A stretch of 64,000 nt of DNA from Leptotrichia sp. HSP-536 (GTDB lineage: Bacteria > Fusobacteriota > Fusobacteriia > Fusobacteriales > Leptotrichiaceae), in NCBI RefSeq assembly GCF_041199985.1, contig NZ_CP165647.1, positions 1,674,001 to 1,738,000 of the forward strand, read 5' to 3'. The notes beneath the pieces are model-generated. The model searched no databases. It was given only the letters and a program-made list of their open reading frames with translations, and had not been told where the DNA came from. Position numbers and translations under genes: made by a program. Shown piece by piece: positions 1 through 8,932 of the stretch (positions within the stretch are counted from its first letter, which is position 1; each line of letters begins with the position of its first letter).

Positions 1-287
1 TTTCCTGAATTAATTGCAGGTCCAAGCAAAGCATCCCATTCCGTTTTTACAATTACTAAATTTTTATTTAGCTTTTTCGCAATAACTTTGGCTATTTCAA
101 CGTCATATCCGCCACAATAACCTCCATCCACTTTTACAGCACCATTTTTAGCATCATTTTGAAACCAGTTGAAAGGAGCATATCCACACTCCATTCCAAC
201 CTTTATATCATCACTGTAGCCTGTTATGAAAGTTACAACAAAAACTAATAATACTAGTATTTTATTTTTTATTTTGCTAAATTTCAT
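1..287 (-). CDS. amino-acid ABC transporter substrate-binding protein, N-terminal part (cut by window edge)
   Basis: I translated this from the ATG at 287-285; about 95 codons are visible before the window ends. The protein opens with a lysine-rich hydrophobic signal sequence (MKFSKIKNKILVLLVFVV) and no lipobox Cys, so it is probably a periplasmic rather than lipid-anchored binding protein. The mature start reads IKVGMECGYAPFNWFQ, followed by GGYDVEIAKVIAKKL. This is the pattern of family-3 extracellular solute-binding proteins for amino acids. The start lies 6 nt after the asd stop, and its GGAG Shine-Dalgarno (about 303-306) sits inside the last codons of asd, so translation is probably coupled to asd. 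Substrate unknown. Confidence 0.75.
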   Translation of the reverse strand, partial: MKFSKIKNKILVLLVFVVTFITGYSDDIKVGMECGYAPFNWFQNDAKNGAVKVDGGYCGGYDVEIAKVIAKKLNKNLVIVKTEWDALLGPAINSG

Positions 288-293
288 ATTTTA

Positions 294-1292
294 CTATAAT
301 GCTCCTTTTTTTATTAAAGTTTCAGCAATTTGAATTGTATTTGTAGCTGCGCCCTTTCTTATGTTGTCTGCTACAACCCATAGATTTAAAGCATTATCAG
401 CCGAAAAGTCTTTTCTAATTCTTCCAACATAAACTTCATCAGTACCTTGAGCATTTATTGGCATTGGATAAACATTGTTCTTACCGTCATTCTGCACTAT
501 AATTCCTTCTTTTTCCTCAAATGCACGAATTACATCTTCTAATTCAAACGGTTTTTCCAATTCCACATTTACCGACACTGCATGCCCATATCTAACTGGC
601 ACTCTTACACAAGTCGCAGTTACTTTTAAGTCTGGCAAGTTTAATATTTTTCTAGTTTCATTAATCATTTTTTCTTCTTCCTTTGTATATCCATTATCCA
701 AGAAAACGTCAATGTGCGGCAATGCATTAAATGCAATTTGATGTGGATACCCTTTTGACGGCTCTCCTTTCAAGTTAGCTTCCAAATCCTCAATTCCTTT
801 CTGTCCAGAACCTGCCACAGCCTGATAAGTTGAATAAATTACCCTTTTCAATCCATATTTTTCCTGTAAAACTTTTAATACAGGCATTACCTGAATTGTA
901 GAACAATTTGGATTTGCAATAATTCCTGGGTGATTCTCTAATGCTTCAGGATTTGCTTCAGGAACTATTAACGGAATATTTTCATCCATTCTCCAAGCAC
1001 TGCTGTTATCTATAACAACCGCACCTTTTGCCTTAAATTTTGGAGCATATTCAAGTGATACTCCTCCACCAGCCGAAAATAAAGCCACATCAATATCATC
1101 TGCTATTGTTTCATCTTTTAATTCCATAACAGTGTATTCTATGCCATTAAACTCAATTTTTTTTCCTGCTGAACTTGGTGAAGCGTAAAGATATAATTTC
1201 TCCACAGGAAAGTTTCTTTCTTTTAACACTTTTAAAAATGTTCTTCCCACAAGCCCAGTCGCTCCAATAATTGCTACTTTGTAATTTTTCAT
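294..1292 (-). CDS. asd: aspartate-semialdehyde dehydrogenase
   Basis: NADPH-dependent reduction of aspartyl-4-phosphate to aspartate semialdehyde, the branch point to diaminopimelate/lysine, threonine and methionine; cytosolic. At 332 aa it has the family's normal length. The N-terminus carries the Rossmann dinucleotide motif GATGLVGRTFLKVL. The active-site cysteine lies in NPNCSTIQ, and the segment AVAGSGQKG follows. The ATG is preceded by an AGGAGG-like site. A good promoter lies upstream (TTGAAA, 17 nt, TATTAT). The binding-protein gene follows so closely that they must be one transcript. dapB of the same pathway is elsewhere in the window. Confidence 0.96.
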   Translation of the reverse strand: MKNYKVAIIGATGLVGRTFLKVLKERNFPVEKLYLYASPSSAGKKIEFNGIEYTVMELKDETIADDIDVALFSAGGGVSLEYAPKFKAKGAVVIDNSSAWRMDENIPLIVPEANPEALENHPGIIANPNCSTIQVMPVLKVLQEKYGLKRVIYSTYQAVAGSGQKGIEDLEANLKGEPSKGYPHQIAFNALPHIDVFLDNGYTKEEEKMINETRKILNLPDLKVTATCVRVPVRYGHAVSVNVELEKPFELEDVIRAFEEKEGIIVQNDGKNNVYPMPINAQGTDEVYVGRIRKDFSADNALNLWVVADNIRKGAATNTIQIAETLIKKGAL

Positions 1293-1381
1293 TATTTTTC
1301 CTCCTAAAAACTTTTTTGATTAAGGTTTCTTACCTAAATTTTTGTTCTTTTATCATTAATTACCCTAAATCTAATGTATAT

Positions 1382-1410
1382 ATAATACACTATTCTCAAT
1401 TCTTTTTCAA
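1382..1410 (-). promoter_or_regulatory. sigma70-type promoter for asd
   Basis: On the minus strand TTGAAA (1405-1410) is followed after 17 nt by TATTAT (1382-1387). The expected start of transcription is about 80 nt upstream of the asd ATG. Confidence 0.6.
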
Positions 1411-1464
1411 TATAAAAATATTTTTTTAGTTTGTCGAAATATATTATACAATCTATGGAATGAA

Positions 1465-1500
1465 TAAAAAAATATGTATCAAACTTAAAACTTAATACAT
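1465..1500 (-). terminator. intrinsic terminator after the NlpC/P60 lipoprotein gene
   Basis: Read on the minus strand, ATGTAT (1495-1500) pairs with ATACAT (1474-1479) around an AT-rich stem and is followed by a T tract (1465-1472). It ends the mscS-MBL-dtd-lipoprotein transcript. Confidence 0.5.
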
Positions 1501-1516
1501 ATTCTTAAATTTTTCA

Positions 1517-2332
1517 CTAAACTGTTCTAACTCTTACTCCATATTTAAAATATTTATTCCAATATGTATTTTCCAATGTAGAAATTACAACTCCTTTAGC
1601 CGAAGAAGCATTAATGAAAAGTGATTCTCCTAAATACACTGCCGTATGATTAACTCTTTCTTCCGGTCTAAAAAATACAATATCCCCTGGTTTTAAATTT
1701 TCTTTAGAAACATGTGAACCAATTTTTACTTGCTGATCTGTCTTTCTTGGCAATTCATATCCATATACTTCTCGATAAACTCTACGTGTCAATGCTGAAC
1801 AGTCAATTCCAGTTGCAGAATCTCCACCAAGTGTATATTTTGTTCCTTTCCAGTTGCTGTATGACTGTAATAGCTGATTTTGTAATGCGACTGTCTTTTT
1901 TTGACTTTCTGTGCCATTTTTTAATATTGCCTGATGTTTCTTTTTTAATTCAGATAGCTTTTGTAATACTAGTTGCGAATTTGGCATTGAACGATCAACC
2001 AATAAATTTTCATCAAATAACTTTGTAACTTTTAAATTACTTGCTTTTGTATCAATTTTATCGCTATCCTTTTTTGATTTTTCCGTTACAGAAATTTTAA
2101 TATTTGTATTTTCATCTTCATTGTTATCTATCTGAACAGGAATGGATTTTTCTTTTTTCTTTCCTGTTTTTCCTCCAACCACTTCAATAGTAATATTTCC
2201 ATTATTTTCGCCATCTCTTGTTGAAAGACCACTATCACTCTTTTCTCCAGTTTTATTTTCAGATGTCTGTAATCCTGTACAACCTACAGTTAATAGCATG
2301 CACGCCATTGTAAATGTTGATTTTCTTACCAT
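1517..2332 (-). CDS. NlpC/P60 family cell-wall lipoprotein
   Basis: Predicted lipid-anchored peptidoglycan endopeptidase. The open frame extends to a TTG at 2371, but I chose the ATG at 2332: it has an AAGGGAG ribosome site 11 nt upstream and gives a proper lipoprotein signal ending in LLTVGC. Residues ~20-120 are a low-complexity, charged linker. The C-terminal ~130 residues form the NlpC/P60 domain: the catalytic Cys in GIDCSALTRRVY, the His in HTAVYLG, and a polar third residue in FINASS. The frame overlaps the end of dtd, so it is translationally linked to it. It probably remodels the murein in the periplasm. Confidence 0.85.
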   Translation of the reverse strand: MVRKSTFTMACMLLTVGCTGLQTSENKTGEKSDSGLSTRDGENNGNITIEVVGGKTGKKKEKSIPVQIDNNEDENTNIKISVTEKSKKDSDKIDTKASNLKVTKLFDENLLVDRSMPNSQLVLQKLSELKKKHQAILKNGTESQKKTVALQNQLLQSYSNWKGTKYTLGGDSATGIDCSALTRRVYREVYGYELPRKTDQQVKIGSHVSKENLKPGDIVFFRPEERVNHTAVYLGESLFINASSAKGVVISTLENTYWNKYFKYGVRVRTV

Positions 2333-2357
2333 TTTTCTTTTTTCTCCCTTCTTAATT

Positions 2358-2798
2358 TTACTGTGAATCAATTATCAAATTTACAGGTCCATCGTTTTCA
2401 GAAATAATTTTCATATGCTGTCTAAACTCCCCAGTTTCAAATTTAACACCTGCCTGTCCTAGTTTTTCAACAAATAGATTGTAAATTTCCTCTGCTTTTT
2501 CAGCTGGTGCCGAATCAGTGTAACTTGGTCTTCTTCCTTTTTTTGTATTTCCGTAAACCGTAAAATTACTTACAACCAATAATTCTCCATTTATATCTTT
2601 CACTGATAAATTCATTTTTTCATTCTCATCATTAAAAATTCTTAAATTAACCAGTTTATCAGTACAAAAATCAATATCCTTTTCGGAATCTTCACTAAAA
2701 ATTCCCACATATGCGATTATTCCTTTACCAATTTCTCCTTTAAATTCGCCATTCACAAATATTTTTGCATAGTTTACTCTTTGAATTATTATTTTCAT
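2358..2798 (-). CDS. dtd: D-aminoacyl-tRNA deacylase
   Basis: Hydrolyses D-amino acids (and mischarged glycine) from tRNA, a proofreading role in the cytosol. Its 146 aa match the family. It shows the two facing motifs of the dimeric active site: VSNFTVYGNTKKGRRPSY (in place of the usual SQFTLYA) and the NDGPVNLIID segment near the C-terminus, whose Gly-Pro pair enters the neighbouring active site. It is preceded by an MBL-fold hydrolase 27 nt upstream and followed by the NlpC/P60 lipoprotein gene. Confidence 0.94.
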   Translation of the reverse strand: MKIIIQRVNYAKIFVNGEFKGEIGKGIIAYVGIFSEDSEKDIDFCTDKLVNLRIFNDENEKMNLSVKDINGELLVVSNFTVYGNTKKGRRPSYTDSAPAEKAEEIYNLFVEKLGQAGVKFETGEFRQHMKIISENDGPVNLIIDSQ

Positions 2799-2825
2799 TT
2801 TTTTCCTTAATTCTCATACCTTAAT

Positions 2826-3476
2826 TTAATAATATCTTTTTTCCTCACCAATTGTAGTGTGAAAAGAATGACCAGGATACACCTTTACATCTTCATCCAA
2901 CGCTAACAATTTCTTTAACGATTTTCCCATCTGAATCGGATCACTTGTCGGCAAATCCACTCTTCCATAAGTTCCAGCAAACATCGTATCTCCAGAAATT
3001 AACATTTTATTAGCTCTATCATAATAGCAAATATCTCCTCTACTATGCCCTGGCGTTTCAATTATCTCAAAATTAAAAAGTCCATTGGCATCAATATCTT
3101 CGGTAATTTTCCCACTTTTCCCCAATTTATCATTTTCCTTCAAAGTTATAATCTGAGCATTACTGCTTAACTCAAATTTCCCTTCTCGCCAGGCAAAAAG
3201 TGACAATTCAGGATTAAATAAAAAATCATGTCCTTTTTCACTTATATAAATTGGCACTTCTTTATATTCCAATATGGATGGAATACCCAAAATATGATCC
3301 CAATGTCCATGAGTCAATAAAATTGCCAATAAATTCAAATTATTTTCTTTAATATAGACAATAACTTCATCCATTTCTTCCTGACCGGGATCTACGACAT
3401 AACAGTCATTTTCATAAGAAATCACATAACAATTGCTTTGCGCTGCATTGTCATTCAAAAATCTTCTTACTTCCAT
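2826..3476 (-). CDS. MBL-fold metal-dependent hydrolase (glyoxalase II-like)
   Basis: 216-residue metallo-beta-lactamase-fold hydrolase. The metal-binding motif LLTHGHWDHILG gives HxHxDH. Further ligands are the His in ETPGHSRGDICYY, the Asp in ISGDTMFAGTYGRVD, and the C-terminal PGHSFHTTIGEE. The compact size and the GTYGRVDLP loop resemble the YcbL/GloB-type single-domain enzymes that act on S-lactoylglutathione or related thioesters. The true substrate cannot be read from the sequence. A glyoxalase I homologue is encoded at 55.6 kb. It is the second gene of the mscS operon. Confidence 0.85.
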   Translation of the reverse strand: MEVRRFLNDNAAQSNCYVISYENDCYVVDPGQEEMDEVIVYIKENNLNLLAILLTHGHWDHILGIPSILEYKEVPIYISEKGHDFLFNPELSLFAWREGKFELSSNAQIITLKENDKLGKSGKITEDIDANGLFNFEIIETPGHSRGDICYYDRANKMLISGDTMFAGTYGRVDLPTSDPIQMGKSLKKLLALDEDVKVYPGHSFHTTIGEEKRYY

Positions 3477-3527
3477 TTTTTTCTCCTTTTTAACTATTAA
3501 ATTTTTATATATCTAATTTAAATTTTT

Positions 3528-4601
3528 TTAATATATACCGGTTTTATCTATCATATGCACATCCATTTGCGGATAAGGTATTTCGATACCTTCTTTATCA
3601 AATTCGATTTTTATTTTTTCATTTAATTTTAGTTTAAGAGTTAAATAATTTTCTGAACGTGTATAAACATAAACATAAAACATTATTGCAGAATCAGATA
3701 GTTCTCCTACCCCAATAACAGGAGCTTTTGAAGCTAAAATCAGCTTTTTGTTCTCATTATCAGCTTTTTTTTCAGCTATCTCAGTTTTATTCTCTTCCAG
3801 CTCTTCATCATTAATATTATGGCTATTTTTACTTGCTTCTTCTTCCATCTCTCTCATTTTTTTCCCTGAAAAAATTATCGAAAAAATATTGATTTTACTT
3901 TTATTTTTATTTTCAAGAATAGTATTTTGAAGCTTAGTCAGCAAATTATTTTTAATTTCTGTTTCTTCAACTTCATTCATTGTTTCTTCCTGAACAATTT
4001 TATTCAAAATATTTTTTACTTTCTGAATATCGCTTTTGTATGAAACTCCTATTGTCAAATCGAGCCTACGTTCACCATTTTCTTTAATATTACGAATTTC
4101 AGTATTAGTAACAATTCCATTTGGTATAATCACAAGCTCATTTTGCGGATTTAACATTTTTGTATAAAATAGCTCTATCTTTTTAACAGTTCCAATATAA
4201 TTATTGTACTCTATCGTATCTCCAACTCGAAACGGCTTAAAAGTAAGAATTATGAGTCCACCGCAAAAATTCCCCAATGTCTCCTTAAATGCAATCCCTA
4301 AAACAATCCCCGTTGCTCCTAAAAATGTTGTAATCGAAGTGGTATTTATTCCAAGTATTTCAATCGAGATATAAACTAAAATACAATAATATAAAATGGA
4401 ATATATTGAAAGTAAAAAAGAAGACACGCTTTTATCAACATTTGATTTTTCGAGTATAATTTTTAATATCTTTTCTATTCTTGTTTTAAGTACTTTTCCC
4501 AATTTAATAATAAGGTAAATTATAAATAATTTAAAAATATTTGTTTTCAGAAATTTGATTATATTATCAAGTTCTAAAAATTTTTGTAATGTTTTCACCA
4601 T
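3528..4601 (-). CDS. MscS-family mechanosensitive channel
   Basis: Small-conductance mechanosensitive channel of the inner membrane. An N-terminal hydrophobic stretch (about residues 20-45) is followed by a second helix (65-90). The pore-lining helix then has the small-residue pattern FLGATGIVLGIAFKETLGNFCGG, leading into the beta domain (FRVGDTIEYNNYIGTVKKI). Between the two halves of the cytoplasmic domain, about residues 210-290, lies an unusual run of charged residues (rich in E, K and N) not expected in the compact E. coli MscS. The end returns to the family pattern (GIEIPYPQMDVHM). First gene of the operon. Confidence 0.88.
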   Translation of the reverse strand: MVKTLQKFLELDNIIKFLKTNIFKLFIIYLIIKLGKVLKTRIEKILKIILEKSNVDKSVSSFLLSIYSILYYCILVYISIEILGINTTSITTFLGATGIVLGIAFKETLGNFCGGLIILTFKPFRVGDTIEYNNYIGTVKKIELFYTKMLNPQNELVIIPNGIVTNTEIRNIKENGERRLDLTIGVSYKSDIQKVKNILNKIVQEETMNEVEETEIKNNLLTKLQNTILENKNKSKINIFSIIFSGKKMREMEEEASKNSHNINDEELEENKTEIAEKKADNENKKLILASKAPVIGVGELSDSAIMFYVYVYTRSENYLTLKLKLNEKIKIEFDKEGIEIPYPQMDVHMIDKTGIY

Positions 4602-4621
4602 TTTCTCCTTTTAGTAAACTA

Positions 4622-4643
4622 CTCCCACTTATAGAAGTTGGAG
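4622..4643 (-). repeat. hairpin in the mscS leader, resembling an IS200/IS605 end
   Basis: CTCCCACTT (4622-4630) and AAGTTGGAG (4635-4643) form a 9-bp imperfect hairpin with a 4-nt loop, followed on the plus strand by TTTCTCGTTAG. Subterminal imperfect hairpins of this size are typical of IS200/IS605-family ends, but no transposase gene is present. It lies in the predicted mscS 5' untranslated region. The assignment as an IS relic is inference. Confidence 0.35.
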
Positions 4644-4699
4644 GTTTCTCGTTAGATTTTGTTAAAAAATAAAGGTTTTTAAATTTTTTGACGTTTTTT

Positions 4700-4728
4700 A
4701 TTATATCATTTTTTTTTTACTATGTCTA
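4700..4728 (-). promoter_or_regulatory. promoter of the mscS operon
   Basis: On the minus strand TAGACA (4723-4728), 17-nt spacer, TATAAT (4700-4705). This predicts a leader of roughly 90 nt before the mscS ATG. The rest of the 4602-5057 gap is AT-rich with no coding potential that I can see, apart from the terminator near 4.95 kb. Confidence 0.55.
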
Positions 4729-4943
4729 TAAAAATGTTTTCATTTTAAAACCAAACTCAAAAGTTATAACTATTCTATTTAAATTATAAGATTATTTATT
4801 TTAATACTAAATCCTATTTAAAGAATATAATAATATTTTATTTATTTAATTTGATATTAAGGATTTTTGAGCTCTTGTTAAGATTAAAAATTCATAATAA
4901 ATCTATTATTTAAATAAGAAATAATATAAAATATATTTTAGGC

Positions 4944-4982
4944 AAAAAAAATGTGCTAAGTAATTTACCTATCACATTTTTT
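4944..4982 (-). terminator. intrinsic terminator of the kdtA-trmB-methyltransferase transcript
   Basis: AAAAAATGTG (4946-4955) pairs with CACATTTTTT (4973-4982). Read on the minus strand the stem is followed by a run of eight T. It lies 76 nt beyond the stop of the methyltransferase gene. Confidence 0.75.
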
Positions 4983-5057
4983 ATATTTTAAATTTTCAAG
5001 AAATTAGATAAAGCGAATATTATAAATTAATTTCTAAATCAAATTTATATAATTTTA

Positions 5058-6602
5058 TTATTTTCTAGCAAAATATCCCAAAAATTCCAATTTTTTTATA
5101 CTTTGAGGGAAATATTCTTCAGCAGTTATTTCAACTCTTTCTCCATTTTGCATTGTTCTATAAATATTTGTTTTAGAAAGTTCTTTTATAGCTTCTTCTT
5201 CTGTTTTTGGTTCTGATAAAATATCTGCCACGATTACATCTACATCATTGATATCATTAATAATTTCATTTCTAGAATTTGCTATTCCAATTATTCCAGC
5301 ACCTTCTCCAATAATCAGAGTTCTTATATAATTTCTAAATACTTCTGGAATATAAACTTGATTTTCTTCATAAGGAACCATTTCATTTTCAGAACAATAA
5401 AATTTAATTTTTCCATTAATCATACTATTTAAAACAAATTTTCTTAAATTTACAAGAACTTCATTGTTTTTTTCTTCGTTTTTATCTCCATCCTTAGCAT
5501 TTTCTTCCCAATATTTAAAAGCACCTTGAATAGTAAAACTCTTATTTGGTGTTTCAATTAAATGAAGCATAATTGTTTTAACATTTTCTTCATTCAAAGT
5601 TTCTAATTCTTCTTTTGTATATTTCAATGTTAATAAGAATGAATCTAATACATCATTAGGGAAAGTTTCACTGAAATTAAGTTTTTCAGCTTGACTATTT
5701 TTACAAATCAAGGATCTTCTAAATTTAGTGTCTAGTATGTAATCAAGACATTGCTCTTTTATAACTGGATCTCCTTGTGATAACTGCTGCAATTTTTCTA
5801 TTGTATTTTGATTGTACACACTTATAATTGATAATCTTAAAGCAACGTCAGATATATATTGTAAATTTTCTTTCTTTAGCAAATCTACAAATTCATTAAG
5901 ATACAATGGATGATTAAATTGGTCAAGATATTCATGGGCTACATAGTAATCTGCCATATTTACAACTTCTTCTATTTGTCTAATAAAATCTCCTTTTTTC
6001 TCTAAAATATCATCATACTTTTTCATTTGGTCTGCAACAATTGAAACAAAAACTTTTCCACGTTGATTTTTATCTCCTAATGAAATTTCAGGAAAATATT
6101 TATTAGCATAAATCATCATTTCACGTATTTTATCAGCCTCTTTCCACCCTGGATAAGTATTGTATGAAATATATGCAATTCCTTCTTCGGTTAAATTTTC
6201 ATTACAAATTTTAATAATTTTATCCTTTACATCTTCAGGAACCCAGGAAAATACACCATGAACAATAATATAGTCAAATTTTCCAAAACTTTCATTTATG
6301 TCTAAAATATTTTTCTCTACTAGTCTTATATTTTTTAGTCCTATTTTTTCAATAACTTCATTTCCTTTTTTTACTTGTTCTGCCGTCAAATCTACACCAA
6401 CAAATTCAGTTTCAGGATTATACAGAGCCTGTGTTATTATATTCCCTCCAAACGACGATCCTAGTTCCAAAACTCTTGCCTTTCTAGAATCTTTCGGTGT
6501 CAATCCAAATAATTTTCCTTGAGCTTCTAATAAAGCTGGAACTGTGTAATTAAATGGATTAGATTTATAAAGTAATTCATCATACAAATTTTTATTTTCC
6601 AT
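5058..6602 (-). CDS. class I SAM-dependent methyltransferase with C-terminal regulatory region
   Basis: 514 residues. The N-terminal ~170 aa form a Rossmann-type methyltransferase domain: motif I is VLELGSSFGGNIITQA, the acidic residue after strand 2 lies in EFVGVDLTAEQVKKG, and IIVHGVFSWVPEDV marks the motif IV region. The segment around residues 210-300 (YYVAHEYLDQFNHPLYLNEF) resembles the methyltransferase regulatory domain found in proteins of this layout. The C-terminal ~200 residues are not recognisable to me. Substrate unknown. It is the last gene before a strong terminator and follows trmB by 108 nt. Confidence 0.75.
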   Translation of the reverse strand: MENKNLYDELLYKSNPFNYTVPALLEAQGKLFGLTPKDSRKARVLELGSSFGGNIITQALYNPETEFVGVDLTAEQVKKGNEVIEKIGLKNIRLVEKNILDINESFGKFDYIIVHGVFSWVPEDVKDKIIKICNENLTEEGIAYISYNTYPGWKEADKIREMMIYANKYFPEISLGDKNQRGKVFVSIVADQMKKYDDILEKKGDFIRQIEEVVNMADYYVAHEYLDQFNHPLYLNEFVDLLKKENLQYISDVALRLSIISVYNQNTIEKLQQLSQGDPVIKEQCLDYILDTKFRRSLICKNSQAEKLNFSETFPNDVLDSFLLTLKYTKEELETLNEENVKTIMLHLIETPNKSFTIQGAFKYWEENAKDGDKNEEKNNEVLVNLRKFVLNSMINGKIKFYCSENEMVPYEENQVYIPEVFRNYIRTLIIGEGAGIIGIANSRNEIINDINDVDVIVADILSEPKTEEEAIKELSKTNIYRTMQNGERVEITAEEYFPQSIKKLEFLGYFARK

Positions 6603-6710
6603 AATTTTTTATAAGAATTTTTGATAACATAGTTTTTATTAACTTAACTAATTTTCAAAATTTTATCTTATTGTCATCTCCTTTTATAATAATTTTATTA
6701 AATTTAAAAT

Positions 6711-7535
6711 CTATTTTATTTTTTTTATTTCAATATACTTGATATTCATATTATGCTTACTCAAAAACATTTGTTCAAATTCAGTTTCAATATTTTCACT
6801 TGCTTTTTCTGAATTATGCAAATCGCTTGTATGGTAAATAATTTTATAGTTATCAAGTTTATCTACTAATTCTAAAACATCTTTATAATATTGTTCGTGA
6901 TCTGTCTTGAAAAATAATTTTCCATCAGTTTTTAATACAATATCTAATTTTGAAAATAAACTTTCTGTTATAACTCTTTTCCTTTCTTCTCCTTCCCAAG
7001 GATCTGGAAAATTAATATATACTCCTGAAATTTCATTTTTACCTAAAAAATCTAATATTGTCTCTCCTCTTTTTCTCACAAACAAAATATTATTCAAATT
7101 TCTTTTTTTAGACTTTCTTGCTCCTAATACAAGCCTTTTAAATCTTAATTCTAGAGCAATATAATTTCTATCTTTAAATTTTTCGGCATTTCCAACAGTA
7201 AAATTACCGCTTCCACAACCAATTTCCAGATAAATATCGTTATTATTTCCAAAAAATTTATTCCATTTTCCCCGATATTCATCAACATTTTTATTATTAT
7301 ACATCAAATGCTCAGGAAACTCAAGCATTTCATACATATACTTATTATAATTCTTTTTAGGTTTCTCAAAGAAATATTTCCAAATTTTTTGTTCATTTAT
7401 GATTTTACTTTTTTCAGCATTTTTCTTTTTAAAATCATCATTCACTTTTTTAATCTGTTCTCGTTTTTCTTTTTCAGCTTCAGTAATTTCTATTTTCTGC
7501 CCATTTTTTCGAATAATTTCAATTTTATTTTCCAT
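6711..7535 (-). CDS. trmB: tRNA (guanine-N7-)-methyltransferase
   Basis: Methylates G46 in the variable loop of tRNA using SAM. The SAM-binding motif is YLEIGCGSGNFTVGNAEKF. The next acidic residue is in YIALELRFKR, and the family signature FPDPW appears as VYINFPDPWEGEERKRV. The catalytic core starts near residue 85; the first ~75 residues are a lysine- and glutamate-rich extension, longer than in E. coli or B. subtilis TrmB. Start ATG at 7535 follows an AAGGA-like site. It follows kdtA by 40 nt and is probably co-transcribed. Confidence 0.92.
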   Translation of the reverse strand: MENKIEIIRKNGQKIEITEAEKEKREQIKKVNDDFKKKNAEKSKIINEQKIWKYFFEKPKKNYNKYMYEMLEFPEHLMYNNKNVDEYRGKWNKFFGNNNDIYLEIGCGSGNFTVGNAEKFKDRNYIALELRFKRLVLGARKSKKRNLNNILFVRKRGETILDFLGKNEISGVYINFPDPWEGEERKRVITESLFSKLDIVLKTDGKLFFKTDHEQYYKDVLELVDKLDNYKIIYHTSDLHNSEKASENIETEFEQMFLSKHNMNIKYIEIKKIK

Positions 7536-7575
7536 TTTTTACTATTTTCCTTAATCTTTATTTTTCCAATTTTAT

Positions 7576-8823
7576 TTAACAAATTTCGTTTAAGATTTTA
7601 TCAATTTCATTATTTTTTTCAAAAAATCTTTTCGTGTCAACATTTTCAGATTTTTTCAAATATTCAATAATTTCATTTTCATTTTCCACAATTTCAATAA
7701 ACCCAAGTTCCCGTGCGTCTTTCACAATTTCTTCAATATTTTGAAAATATTTCCCAATAATCGGCTTTTTCCCATAAAACAACGGCTCCAAAATTGAATG
7801 TCCCCCGATATTTACAAGCGTCCCACCTACAAAAACAAAATCAGCCAGCTGATAAAAATCAGTTAAAATCCCCATTTTATCAATTATGACAATTTCTTTT
7901 TTATTTTCTGCTTTTAAATTTATTTTATTTTTTTCAATTGCAGTCAATAATAAATAATCTTTTTTAGAAAAATTTTCCAAAATTATTTTTTCAATTTCAT
8001 CAACTCTTTCCAGATGTCTTGGAACAAGAACTAATTGATATTCATTATTCTGATTTATTTTTTTCAAAACTTCCAGCCAAATTTTTTCTTCATTAGGACG
8101 TGTACTTCCACATACAATTATTTTTTTATCTTTATCTAGAACTGTGTCAAAATAATTTTGTTTCTTTTCATCAGATATTTCATTATATTTTATCGAATAT
8201 TTCAGATTTTTATACACTTTTATCTTATTTTCACTAATTCCCAATTTTTCGTATCTTTTTTTGTCAAAATCGCTTTGCACCATTATTTTTTCTGCGCGAT
8301 TTATCGTATTCTTTATAAACCATTTAAATTTTAAATAGGACTTTAGTTTTCTTTCAGTCAATCTTCCATTTACAATAAACAATTTTCCATTTTTAACGGC
8401 AAAATAATACAAATTTGGCCAAATTTCTGTTTCTATTATTATAGTTTTTTTTATTTTATATTTTTTATAAATTTTACGAAGTACAAAAAAATCATCGAGC
8501 GGAAAATAAAAAACTTTTACATTGTCATTTTCAGAATATTTTTTATTTACAGCTGAAAATCCTGTATCTGTCATAACCGAAAGAATTATTTTTTCTTTTT
8601 TTTCACTTTTCAATATTTTTTCAATTAATTCCTGCGATAAATTAAACTCTCCAACTGATGAAAAATGAATAAGTGTTGCCTCTTCTCCTTTATTCAAGAA
8701 ATTGTCGTTTCCTATTTTCTGAAATAGACGTGATTTAAAAAATTTTAATAATTTTCCATTGAATATTGCCAGAATCATTATTACAAAATAAAGCAATATT
8801 CTTAATAAATTATACAAAATCAT
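7576..8823 (-). CDS. kdtA: 3-deoxy-D-manno-octulosonic acid (Kdo) transferase
   Basis: Transfers Kdo from CMP-Kdo to lipid A precursor, so the cell makes LPS. An N-terminal membrane anchor (about residues 3-25) precedes a GT-B-fold enzyme. The N-domain contains IHFSSVGEFNLSQELI, with the catalytic Glu, and IIIETEIWPNLYYFAVKNG, then NGRLTERKLKSY. The C-domain carries CGSTRPNEEKIWLEVL and the donor-site segment VFVGGTLVNIGGHSILEP. At 415 aa it is normal for WaaA/KdtA. The number of Kdo residues added cannot be deduced. Another lipid A gene candidate (LpxL-like) is at 17 kb. Confidence 0.93.
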   Translation of the reverse strand: MILYNLLRILLYFVIMILAIFNGKLLKFFKSRLFQKIGNDNFLNKGEEATLIHFSSVGEFNLSQELIEKILKSEKKEKIILSVMTDTGFSAVNKKYSENDNVKVFYFPLDDFFVLRKIYKKYKIKKTIIIETEIWPNLYYFAVKNGKLFIVNGRLTERKLKSYLKFKWFIKNTINRAEKIMVQSDFDKKRYEKLGISENKIKVYKNLKYSIKYNEISDEKKQNYFDTVLDKDKKIIVCGSTRPNEEKIWLEVLKKINQNNEYQLVLVPRHLERVDEIEKIILENFSKKDYLLLTAIEKNKINLKAENKKEIVIIDKMGILTDFYQLADFVFVGGTLVNIGGHSILEPLFYGKKPIIGKYFQNIEEIVKDARELGFIEIVENENEIIEYLKKSENVDTKRFFEKNNEIDKILNEIC

Positions 8824-8868
8824 ACTTTACCTGTCTTTACTTTATCTTTTTAATTTTATTTTTTTAAG

Positions 8869-8911
8869 TAAAAAGACTATCTCTTAATGATTTTTCATTT
8901 AGAAATAGCCT
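8869..8911 (-). terminator. intrinsic terminator of the HU gene
   Basis: AGACTATCTCT (8874-8884) pairs with AGAAATAGCCT (8901-8911), with two G-U pairs in the RNA. On the minus strand the stem is followed by a T run (8869-8873). Confidence 0.75.
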
Positions 8912-8932
8912 CTTAATAATTTTATAGTAAAA

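Noticed and set aside
1517..2371. TTG start at 2371 for the NlpC/P60 lipoprotein
   Set aside because: It would put 13 hydrophilic residues before the lipoprotein signal and overlap dtd; the ATG at 2332 has a ribosome site and a proper signal.
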